From the NCBI GenBank assembly GCA_046050405.1, contig JBJOPY010000166.1, forward strand, positions 1 through 28,030: a stretch of 28,030 nucleotides of DNA, given 5' to 3'. The stretch's first letter is position 1. Each line of letters starts with the position of its first letter. A program made the position numbers and the translations under genes. This DNA is from JADKCL01 sp046050405 (lineage in GTDB: Bacteria > Bacteroidota > Bacteroidia > J057 > JADKCL01). The notes under the pieces are model-generated. The model saw nothing but the letters and a program-made list of their open reading frames with translations. It made no database searches and was not told the origin of the DNA. Below are positions 7,949 to 14,548 of this stretch, in pieces.

Positions 7949-8023
7949 CGAGGTGTGGCGCAGTCCGGTTAGCGCACCTGCTTTGGGAGCAGGGGGCCGC
8001 AGGTTCGAATCCTGCTACCTCGA
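7949..8023 (+). tRNA. tRNA-Pro (TGG)
   Basis: The 75-nt tRNA has acceptor CGAGGTG paired with TACCTCG (8016-8022) and discriminator A8023. The anticodon stem CCTGC/GCAGG encloses loop TTTGGGA with anticodon TGG (7984-7986). The T arm is GCAGG-TTCGAAT-CCTGC. CCA is not encoded. Confidence 0.96.
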
Positions 8024-8030
8024 CCTCGCA

Positions 8031-8061
8031 GTGCGGAACCCGATGTGATCGGGTTCCGTGC
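8031..8061 (+). terminator. Strong hairpin after tRNA-Pro
   Basis: GGAACCCGAT (8035-8044), a 3-nt loop, then ATCGGGTTCC (8048-8057). Pairing extends outward four more positions with two wobbles. No U tract follows, so it may be a terminator of weak type, a processing signal, or simply a stable 3' end. Confidence 0.45.
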
Positions 8062-8158
8062 GTATCGGGAGGATATGATCCCTCACACGCACTGCACCTT
8101 GAGTCATGGAGCGGAACTAAATGCCTCCTTTCTCACGTGTAAATTCCTCACTTTTAAC

Positions 8159-8232
<74 letters not shown>

Positions 8233-8478
8233 CTTGCTTTTCAGTGGCTGATCCCCCGCAGATTTCCCCGGTGGCTTGTTGATGGGTATACAGCCTACAG
8301 GAAAATCAAATGGAAATCCTGCACGGTACAGTGCGCTGTCACTGGCATCATCTCAGCAGGCAATCGGAAGGGTTCCAATACGTATAGAGGATTCTGCGAG
8401 CCCTATTCCGAGAAGCCTCGGCGTATATTATTGCCTCCCTTGGGGAGATGGTTGGACAATTTCTGGAAAAAGTCCGTG

Positions 8479-10029
8479 CTAGTTCTTCCAGAAGTTTTCC
8501 CTCGGGCTGTCGTTGGCCAGGGGGTTCTGCTTCTCTTTTCGTCGCCGGATTACCACCATCGCAACCAGCCCGGCCACCAGTGTTAGCCCTCCAAACAGCA
8601 CCCAGGCACTGGCACTTTCATTGGAGCTCGGGGCACTCTCACTTGCACTGAAGGCATTCACATAGTAGGTGTCGATTCCGGATTTTCCGATCCGTTGATT
8701 CTCAATGTCGTCTCCGGTGACCTTCACCTTGATCTCAGGTACGACCAGCGAATCGTAATGCCCGGATTCAGGATCGAAATAGAAGAACTTTAGTGGTCCG
8801 AGGTCATAGCTGCCGGCGCGCGTGGGGAGCATGGACCATTTCCAGGACTTGTCACCGATAATGCCGTTGCCTTGGATACGTGAATTGTAGGTGGTGGAGG
8901 GATCATAGACCTCGAAGTTCTCCGGAAATGCGACCGCAGGATCCGTGATCATGGCCATGTTCCCGTTCCCGGCAATCTTCACCTCCAGCTCCAGATTCTG
9001 CCCTGTCCTGATTTCTGGGTGATTCAGGCTGGCCTCCATCTTGAACTTTCCGACCATGTTGGCATCTGGGAGAGCGGTGGGCGGAAGGGGCTTCACGATC
9101 AATTTACGATCGCTCGCCCTGATCTTGATCGCTTCGAACTTGATGTCCTGCCCAAGGAATCTCGATATCGGGTCGGCATTCGTGGCCACCGCCAGCTTCA
9201 TCCCGTCCAGATAGATGTCCTTGAATTCGATGTCCCCTGTTTTGATGGGGAAGAGGATGTTTTTGTAGAGCGTGTAGGCGATGTAGTTTTTCCCATTGAC
9301 CCGAGTTCGCTCCGCCGGGATTTCCTTCAACTCTATGATTTCTTGCCAGAAACCATTGTTCTTGATGCGTTGCTGCATCTCCATGATTGCCTGGCCATCC
9401 ACTTTGATCTTGCGTGCGTCCAATTCATTCACATACAGGACGACGTCGCCATGCACCTGCTCGCCGATGTAGCAGCTGGACTTGTCCAGGTTCACACTGA
9501 GGAAATAGTCGGCGGAGAGGGACTTGAACTTCATGTCCTCCGGTTGTCGTTGGCGGCCGCCTCCCCCGAAGAAAGGATCACTGAAAAAATCGCCAAAAGG
9601 ATCACGCATGCCCCCGAAGGGATCGCGCATGCCCCCGGAGGCATTGTTTGGCTGCTGCCGGCCCGTTCCCTTCTTGACGATGAGCGTGAAGGCGGGGCTC
9701 TTGCCCACCGCACCCCTGAATTCATAGGAAACTTCTGGGACCACGAACTTCCCTGCGCTCGGGGCAAAGTAGGTTCTCGAAAAGGTGACGGAGGCATATC
9801 CGTTCACCCAGCTTTGGGAGGTGGAGGTACCGCCCATTTGCAGTCCCTTGATCTCCGGGAACCTCGGCTGCGGGACTTGTCCGCCCGTGATTCCGCTGAG
9901 GGTGACCGAAAGCACGAATTGGTCATCCGTGGTGATTTCCTTTGCATTGACGCCGATTTGGATTTGTTGGGCGGCTATATCGCCGAGGAGTAGCAAGGGC
10001 CACAGCAGGAGAAACAGCCAGTGTTTCAT
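8479..10029 (-). CDS. batD: BatD family protein
   Basis: The 516-residue protein belongs to the BatD (oxygen tolerance) family of Bacteroidota and spirochaetes. A signal peptide (MKHWLFLLLWPLLLLGDIAAQQ) is followed by tandem beta-sandwich domains exposed to the periplasm. Near the C terminus are one membrane helix (ALVLFGG to VAMVVI region) and a basic cytosolic stub RRRKEKQ. A Gly/Arg/Phe-rich stretch around residues 140-165 includes a direct duplication of GGMRDPF, also visible as a near-perfect 21-nt DNA repeat. BatD usually sits in an operon with the VWA proteins BatA/BatB, BatC/E and a MoxR ATPase; here it stands alone beside tRNA genes. The ATG at 10029 is preferred over the TTG at 10092, which falls in a promoter box. 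The cellular role of the Bat proteins is unsettled. Confidence 0.88.
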   Translation of the reverse strand: MKHWLFLLLWPLLLLGDIAAQQIQIGVNAKEITTDDQFVLSVTLSGITGGQVPQPRFPEIKGLQMGGTSTSQSWVNGYASVTFSRTYFAPSAGKFVVPEVSYEFRGAVGKSPAFTLIVKKGTGRQQPNNASGGMRDPFGGMRDPFGDFFSDPFFGGGGRQRQPEDMKFKSLSADYFLSVNLDKSSCYIGEQVHGDVVLYVNELDARKIKVDGQAIMEMQQRIKNNGFWQEIIELKEIPAERTRVNGKNYIAYTLYKNILFPIKTGDIEFKDIYLDGMKLAVATNADPISRFLGQDIKFEAIKIRASDRKLIVKPLPPTALPDANMVGKFKMEASLNHPEIRTGQNLELEVKIAGNGNMAMITDPAVAFPENFEVYDPSTTYNSRIQGNGIIGDKSWKWSMLPTRAGSYDLGPLKFFYFDPESGHYDSLVVPEIKVKVTGDDIENQRIGKSGIDTYYVNAFSASESAPSSNESASAWVLFGGLTLVAGLVAMVVIRRRKEKQNPLANDSPRENFWKN

Positions 10030-10089
10030 GTATCTATTGGAATCGTAATTACTTTTCACGGAAGATCGCCGCATCAGGATGATATGGTG

Positions 10090-10121
10090 CAAAAATATAC
10101 ATCATGCAGGCTTTTTCGCAA
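10090..10121 (-). promoter_or_regulatory. Putative batD promoter
   Basis: On the minus strand a TTG (10119-10121), a 21-nt spacer and TATTTTTG (10090-10097) fit the Bacteroidota consensus. The predicted leader before the ATG at 10029 is about 55 nt. Confidence 0.55.
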
Positions 10122-10276
10122 CCGAATGCGCGTGGGAATGGGTGGAACCACAGGAATTTTGACCCTGGCAGGGCTTAAAAATTCCTAAAGCGTCCCAATC
10201 CCTGGTTTCTGCAAATCGTGGACGACAATCCTCTAAGCTCCACCCAAAAATTCAGCCACCAAGGAACGGATATTGC

Positions 10277-10284
10277 TATTTTTG
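10277..10284 (+). promoter_or_regulatory. Candidate -7 box for the polyprenyl synthase operon
   Basis: TATTTTTG is a perfect TAnnTTTG match 61 nt before the ATG at 10346. No TTG is seen at -33. The remaining divergent region (10030-10345) holds nothing else I can recognise. Confidence 0.4.
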
Positions 10285-10345
10285 AAACGTCGCCTCGAAA
10301 TTCTCGATTCGGCCCAGAAATCGCGTTCTCAGTAGAATCAAGTTA

Positions 10346-11317
10346 ATGTTGCAACCTTCCGAATTGAAGGCCGCACTGGAAGGCCACCTACTCTGCATCT
10401 CCGATCAGGCAGGTTGGATGCACCCGCTCTATGCTCCCATCACCTACATCCTTGCCTTGGGGGGCAAGCGCATCCGCCCCATGCTGCTGATGCTGAGCTA
10501 TCAGGCGATGTCCGGCAAACCAGGAACGGAAGCATTGAACAGTGCCACTGCGGTCGAATTTTTCCATAACTTCAGCCTCATCCACGACGATATCATGGAC
10601 AAAGCGCCCGTGCGACGCGGCCAGCCGTCCGTACATGAAAGGTGGAACATGAACACGGCCATTCTCTCCGGCGATGCCATGTTTGCACTTGCCTATGAAT
10701 TCCTGATCAAGGACTTCCCTACCCATGCCGCCCCTCTGCTGCGACAGTTTACACAGGTAGCGGTGGGGTTATGCGAGGGTCAGATGGAAGACCTGGAAAT
10801 GGCGGGCCAGCCAGCGACCGTTCCGCAGTACATCGAGATGATCCGGAAGAAAACCGCGATGCTGATAGGGGGGAGCCTGGCACTGGGGGCGATTGCCGCC
10901 AACGCGCCAGAAAGCGAAGTCCAAACACTGTATCGGCTCGGTGAGACTGCGGGCATCGGCTTTCAATTGCATGATGATTATCTGGACGTCTATGCCCCTG
11001 CCGACAAATTCGGGAAGCAAGTGGGTGGAGACATCGTGGAAAACAAGATGACATTTCTCCTGATCCGCTGCTACGAAAAAGCCAACCCAGCCCAACGCCA
11101 GCATCTGGAGCGGTTGCTCTTTCAAGAGCACGACAACGAAGCCAAGGTCGCAGGTGTGATGGCACTCTACGAGGAGCTGGGAATACGACAGGAAACGATC
11201 GCAGAGATGGACCGGTATTTTCAGACAGCCGACGAAATGGCCAAGGCTTTTCGCAAGCATCCAGGCTTTGCATTGATTGAAGGTTTCCTCCAATCCATCG
11301 CCAAGCGCGACCATTGA
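10346..11317 (+). CDS. Short-chain polyprenyl diphosphate synthase
   Basis: The 323-residue trans-isoprenyl diphosphate synthase condenses isopentenyl diphosphate onto an allylic primer. It shows GGKRIRP (39-45, diphosphate binding), the first Asp-rich motif DDIMD (81-85) followed by RRG, and the second motif HDDYLD (209-214) followed by GKQVGGDI. The residue five before the first motif is Phe76 and the one four before is Ser77. By the known chain-length rule this pattern favours farnesyl or geranylgeranyl products over long chains, but that is inference. The product would feed quinone, carotenoid or prenyl-lipid synthesis in the cytosol. A rhomboid gene starts 4 bp after the stop, so the two form an operon. 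Confidence 0.92.
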   Translation: MLQPSELKAALEGHLLCISDQAGWMHPLYAPITYILALGGKRIRPMLLMLSYQAMSGKPGTEALNSATAVEFFHNFSLIHDDIMDKAPVRRGQPSVHERWNMNTAILSGDAMFALAYEFLIKDFPTHAAPLLRQFTQVAVGLCEGQMEDLEMAGQPATVPQYIEMIRKKTAMLIGGSLALGAIAANAPESEVQTLYRLGETAGIGFQLHDDYLDVYAPADKFGKQVGGDIVENKMTFLLIRCYEKANPAQRQHLERLLFQEHDNEAKVAGVMALYEELGIRQETIAEMDRYFQTADEMAKAFRKHPGFALIEGFLQSIAKRDH

Positions 11318-11321
11318 GCCG

Positions 11322-12029
11322 ATGAACGACATTACCAAAACCATCGTCGAAGGCCCCATCGCCACTGCGATTTTCCTAGCTACGATCGCCACGAGCTACG
11401 CCGCCTTTCAGAACCCACTCCTGAAAGAGAGATTCATCCTGCGCCCATACGCCTTAGTACATCGCAAGCAGTACTTCACGGTCATCACCAGCGGCTTCAT
11501 CCATGCAGACTGGAACCACTTGCTGATGAACATGTTCACGTTTTACTTCTTTGCATTTCGACTGGAACATGACCTCATGTACCTTCAATCCGTACATTTC
11601 GGCGGCGATCCATCCGCAAGTGCTCAGCGCTTCGCTGAGATCCTGGGCCATGTGAAGTTCTTCCTGATTTACTTCATCTCGATGGTGGTCGCAGACCTCA
11701 CCATGATCGTCAAGTACAAGGATGTTCCGGGCTATGCCTGTCTTGGTGCATCGGGGGCCATCTCGGGATTGGTCATGAGCTGTATCGTCCTCGCCCCTGC
11801 GATGCAGAACGAAATCTGGATCTGGGGAGTGCTTCCAGGCTGGTTGTTTGCCATCCTCTATCTGTCCTTCAGCTACTATGCCGCACGTCGGAGAATGGAC
11901 AATGTCGCCCATGAGGCTCATCTCTGGGGATCGATTGCAGGGATCGTGCTCACGGCGGCCTTGTTACCCAGGGAAAGTTGGAAATTCATCGAGATGCTCC
12001 AGGGGACCCTCTACGGGTGGACGGGCTGA
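11322..12029 (+). CDS. Rhomboid family intramembrane serine protease
   Basis: The 235-residue protein has a full rhomboid core: SGFIHADWNHLLMNM (57-71) with Asn70, the catalytic Ser144 in GASG (142-145), and HEAHLWGSIAG (197-207) with the catalytic His, probably His200. The segment between the TM2 and TM3 motifs is unusually long (about residues 84-110) and polar, containing GGDPSASAQ. The ATG at 11322, 4 bp after the polyprenyl synthase stop, is preferred to an in-frame ATG at 11277 that lies inside that gene. It is the second rhomboid in this window with intact catalytic residues. The link to isoprenoid synthesis is positional only. Confidence 0.9.
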   Translation: MNDITKTIVEGPIATAIFLATIATSYAAFQNPLLKERFILRPYALVHRKQYFTVITSGFIHADWNHLLMNMFTFYFFAFRLEHDLMYLQSVHFGGDPSASAQRFAEILGHVKFFLIYFISMVVADLTMIVKYKDVPGYACLGASGAISGLVMSCIVLAPAMQNEIWIWGVLPGWLFAILYLSFSYYAARRRMDNVAHEAHLWGSIAGIVLTAALLPRESWKFIEMLQGTLYGWTG

Positions 12030-12043
12030 CGTCTCCACTGGAT

Positions 12044-12427
12044 TCAATCCTCTGAAATCATCACGGGTGTACATGACTCCCTGATCTCCCATGACAGCTG
12101 CTGCCTGTCCTTGTCATAGTCTGCCTTGCAGAATGCCCGGGCGATGAAGCGGCTGCTGTCGGCAAATCCCACCTCGTACACAAACTTCGATCCATCCTCT
12201 GAATCTTCGATGAAGCCGATCGAATCCAGGCTCATCGAATAGGTACGATGGAGCGAATAGTAATCCTTCTCGAGATCGCAGAGGTGCGAAAGCTGAACCT
12301 TGGCCTCGGCATTCAATCCCCCGTAGAGATGCTCGCGTATATCCCCGAAGAGCATCTTCACGAACACCCAGACGACAAGACCGGTAGCCACGGTGGCCAA
12401 CCCGACCCATATCCATTTCGAATCCAT
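12044..12427 (-). CDS. Small membrane-anchored pilin-like protein
   Basis: I do not recognise a named family. The 127-residue protein starts with one membrane helix (WIWVGLATVATGLVVWVFV, about residues 5-23). A soluble region follows, in which EAKVQLSHLCDLEKDYYSLH, then YSMSLDSIGF, then FVYEVGF and FIARAFC repeat the order of motifs in type IV pilin and pseudopilin heads (EAKxxL..Y......Y...L..LGF....Y...F.A.A). It lacks the prepilin peptidase site (G before F/M-T-L-x-E) and the helix is preceded by only a short MDSK, so if related it has lost processing. Two late cysteines (in FCKAD and ESCTP) could form the pilin-type disulphide. It converges on the rhomboid gene with a 14-bp gap and has no pilus genes beside it. 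Confidence 0.6.
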   Translation of the reverse strand: MDSKWIWVGLATVATGLVVWVFVKMLFGDIREHLYGGLNAEAKVQLSHLCDLEKDYYSLHRTYSMSLDSIGFIEDSEDGSKFVYEVGFADSSRFIARAFCKADYDKDRQQLSWEIRESCTPVMISED

Positions 12428-12659
12428 GCCGCTAAGTTAGGTAAATCGAGGAGAATCGGAATGCTCACCCCAATCCCCTCCCCTAGCGGCCTGGAGCCCA
12501 GCAAGAACGACAGCCAGAACACCCGTCAGGCTCCGACCAAGTGCATCCAGAAGTTACATAAATGGTAAAGCCAAGGATCGTTCCTTACCTGCTCCCAATC
12601 CCAGGCAAACATGGCGATGGGGAGCGGGGTGTAGTTTTTTCGTTTTTCACGCTCAAATT

Positions 12660-13847
12660 TCAAAAAAGTTGGGCTGGAGCCATTTTTAGAAACTCTTGCC
12701 AGGGTACTCCGCTGTTCCCAACGAGCAGTACCTTATCAGGCCTGTATTGTTTCCTAAATGCTTCCATTCCAGGCACCTTTTGGGTGGCACCACTCTTTAC
12801 TTCCAGCCCAATCAATTTTCCTTTTTTCTCCAGTACAAAATCAATCTCGTCATTTCTTTGACGCCAATAGTGAACCGTGTAGCCTTCACTCAACTGATGG
12901 TTCACTAAATGTGCGCCAATTGCTGCCTCTACCCAACGACCCCATACATCAGGCCTCAGCCTCACCTCCTCCAATTCAGCACCCTGCTGCGCTGTTATCA
13001 AAGCAGTGTTGTGCACTTGAAACTTTGGGCTGGAAGAACGGTGGCGAAGTTGTTCCCCTGTATATTTTTCAATGCCTGCCAGCAGCCCAGCGGTGTCAAG
13101 CAACTGTAGGTAGTGCGCCAAGGTCGTCGTATTGCCTGCATCCTGCAGCTGCCCTATAATTTTTGTAAAGGACAAAATTTGTCCTGAATACAAACAACCT
13201 AACTCAAAAAGTTTTCGCAGCAGGGCAGGCTTGTCAATGCGCGTGAGCATGAGAATGTCTTTGGAGATGCTGGTCTCGACCAGTGCATCGTTCACATACT
13301 TCTTCCAGCGATCTTCATCGCTCATTAAACCAGCTGCGCCGGGGTATCCTCCAAACCAAACATATTCCTCGGCTGTCACACCAAAGGCTTGTTCCATTTC
13401 TGCGAATGACCAATGCCCCAAATAAGTGGTTTCAAAACGCCCTGCCAACGACTCTGTCAGTCCTTGTTGCAACAGTAGACGAGATGATCCTAACAAGATC
13501 ACTTTGATGGGCTGGTTTGTTCGCGTGTCCTCGTCCCATAATTTTTTAACGATCTCGCTCCAATTATCAATCTTTTGAATTTCGTCAATGGCCAAAACAA
13601 ACGCAGATGCTTCAGACGCCTTCCATAGCAAACGCGCCGTTTCCCATTGCTGTTCCAGCCAATGCTCTCCCGCATTGGCAACGGCATCAGCCGAAACGAA
13701 GAGATGTGGAGCCTTTAATTTAGCCAGAACTTGTCCCGTAAGGGTGCTTTTACCCACCTGGCGAGGTCCCATAAGCACTTGAATGAAGCTTCTTGGTTCT
13801 TTCATCCTGCCCATAAGATCCTGATTATAAGATCTTTCAAATTCCAT
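12660..13847 (-). CDS. AAA_14/DUF4143 ATPase with PD-(D/E)xK-like domain
   Basis: The 395-residue protein has the two-part layout of this family. The AAA+ domain (about 1-170) has Walker A GPRQVGKST (27-35), Walker B LAIDEIQ (85-91) and a sensor stretch VILLGSSR. The C-terminal DUF4143 region (about 190-395) ends in NDEIDFVLE...LIGLEVKSG, the D...ExK pattern of restriction-endonuclease-like folds. Members are common, often multicopy, in bacteria and archaea and their function is unknown. The DNA is visibly AT-richer than its neighbours, which suggests recent acquisition. The start codon lies 6 nt from a perfect palindrome, and two decayed copies of this gene's own 5' end follow upstream. Autoregulation or self-targeted recombination is my inference. 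Confidence 0.88.
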   Translation of the reverse strand: MEFERSYNQDLMGRMKEPRSFIQVLMGPRQVGKSTLTGQVLAKLKAPHLFVSADAVANAGEHWLEQQWETARLLWKASEASAFVLAIDEIQKIDNWSEIVKKLWDEDTRTNQPIKVILLGSSRLLLQQGLTESLAGRFETTYLGHWSFAEMEQAFGVTAEEYVWFGGYPGAAGLMSDEDRWKKYVNDALVETSISKDILMLTRIDKPALLRKLFELGCLYSGQILSFTKIIGQLQDAGNTTTLAHYLQLLDTAGLLAGIEKYTGEQLRHRSSSPKFQVHNTALITAQQGAELEEVRLRPDVWGRWVEAAIGAHLVNHQLSEGYTVHYWRQRNDEIDFVLEKKGKLIGLEVKSGATQKVPGMEAFRKQYRPDKVLLVGNSGVPWQEFLKMAPAQLF

Positions 13848-13853
13848 TTACAA

Positions 13854-13875
13854 TTTACTCAATATGCTGAGTAAA
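13854..13875. promoter_or_regulatory. Palindromic operator-like site P1
   Basis: TTTACTCA (13854-13861), 6-nt spacer, TGAGTAAA (13868-13875): a perfect 8-bp inverted repeat, extending to 10 bp with the flanking AA/TT. A further half site TTTACTCA follows directly (13876-13883), so 13868-13883 is itself a perfect 16-bp palindrome. It lies 6 nt upstream of the ATPase ATG, where a bound dimer would block expression. Confidence 0.65.
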
Positions 13876-13931
13876 TTTACTCAGTTTCCTTAGCATGAAT
13901 GTTCGAAATAGTGTATCTCTCAAGGAAAAAG

Positions 13932-14074
13932 TGTGGAGCTTTCAATTTAGCCAAAACTTGTCCTGTAAGGGTGCTTTTACCCATCTGGCAAGATCCGATA
14001 AGCACTTGAACGAAGATTCTTAGTTCTTTCATCCCGTACATAATTTCCTGACTATAATACATTTAAAACCTAAT
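13932..14074 (-). pseudogene. Decayed 5' copy of the AAA_14 ATPase gene (unit 2)
   Basis: Translated on the minus strand it aligns with residues 1-50 of the intact ATPase. The Walker A region is kept as GSCQMGKSTLTGQVLAKLKAPH, but the start codon has become ATT (14072-14074) and similarity ends after about 50 codons. Beyond that point the frame runs into unrelated residues and a stop. An internal ATG at 14062 could still begin a 61-residue peptide with a P-loop, but there is no sign it is used. Confidence 0.75.
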
Positions 14075-14080
14075 TTACAA

Positions 14081-14102
14081 TTTACTCAATGTGCTGAGTA
14101 AA
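14081..14102. promoter_or_regulatory. Palindromic operator-like site P2
   Basis: TTTACTCA (14081-14088), ATGTGC, TGAGTAAA (14095-14102), with the arms fully conserved relative to P1 and again 6 nt from the start-codon position of its unit. A half site with one change (TTTACTCT, 14103-14110) follows. Confidence 0.6.
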
Positions 14103-14162
14103 TTTACTCTGATTGCTTAGCATAAAGGTTGGAAATGGCGCATCCTCACTCAAGGAAAACGA

Positions 14163-14306
14163 TGTCGAGCCTTCAATTTAGACAAAACTTGTCCTGTAAG
14201 GGTGCTTTTAGCCATCTGGTAAGATCCGAATAAGCACTTGAATGAAAATTCTTAGCTCTTTCATACCGAACATAATTTATTGATTATAAGACATTTAAAT
14301 CACTAT
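14163..14306 (-). pseudogene. Decayed 5' copy of the AAA_14 ATPase gene (unit 3)
   Basis: This is the same segment as unit 2 but more worn. The start codon reads ATA (14304-14306), an extra T breaks the frame just before the Walker A region, and the GGT Gly codon of the P-loop is GCT. The neighbouring palindromes are nevertheless intact. It cannot encode a functional product. Confidence 0.7.
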
Positions 14307-14312
14307 TTACAA

Positions 14313-14378
14313 TTTACTCAATGTAATGAGTAAATTTACTCAATATCGTGGGTATATTTACTCAATGTCGTGAGCAAA
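14313..14378. promoter_or_regulatory. Array of three contiguous 22-bp palindromic sites (P3-P5)
   Basis: Three back-to-back 22-bp units: 14313-14334 (perfect TTTACTCA-N6-TGAGTAAA), 14335-14356 (left arm intact, right arm TGGGTATA) and 14357-14378 (right arm TGAGCAAA). The exact 22-bp period is about two helical turns, so proteins bound to each unit would lie on one face of the DNA. It resembles an operator cluster or iteron-like array; no repressor gene is adjacent. Confidence 0.6.
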
Positions 14379-14381
14379 ATA

Positions 14382-14397
14382 CAAGTACATGTACTTG
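14382..14397. repeat. 16-bp perfect palindrome next to the operator array
   Basis: CAAGTACATGTACTTG, with no spacer, starts 3 nt after the last 22-bp site and marks the end of the AT-rich island. From 14398 to 14548 I see nothing. Confidence 0.5.
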
Positions 14398-14548
14398 AAG
14401 ATGCCGCCACAACCGCTCCGTCCCGACATCGTCCCTCCCTGCCGTCCATGCAGATGGCCTCTTTTCGCTCCAGAAGCCTGGTAGTGAAGATCTCGCCCGT
14501 GTAACCCAGCCGTAGGTGCGACTAGGCCAGTGGATGCCCGGATCCTGC

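Larger units (their letters stand above)
13705..14378 (-). repeat. Three tandem copies of the ATPase gene's 5' end and control region
   Basis: A unit of about 230 bp occurs three times head to tail. Each has the first ~48 codons of the AAA_14 gene (ending near LKAPHLF), then the spacer TTACAA, then the TTTACTCA/TGAGTAAA palindrome, then an upstream piece. The palindromes start at 13854, 14081 and 14313 (periods 227 and 232). The first copy is the live gene. The second and third carry increasing numbers of substitutions, and the third has a frameshift. The left boundary is where similarity between gene and copies stops. Confidence 0.85.

Noticed and set aside
9019..9993. Open frame of 324 codons on the plus strand
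   Set aside because: Antisense to batD, with no hydrophobic pattern or motif of its own.
12428..12659. Possible 3' remnants of older ATPase copies downstream of the live gene
   Set aside because: Expected if each new copy had inserted into the old one, but no similarity to the ATPase 3' part is visible there, so simple insertion is not supported.
13877..14062. 61-residue P-loop peptide as a real gene
   Set aside because: It is the decayed second copy of the ATPase gene's 5' end; the original start codon is lost and the downstream domain is missing.
14313..14378. Short phased repeats as a CRISPR array
   Set aside because: Units are contiguous 22-bp palindromes without unique spacers and no cas genes are present; an operator or iteron-like array fits better.
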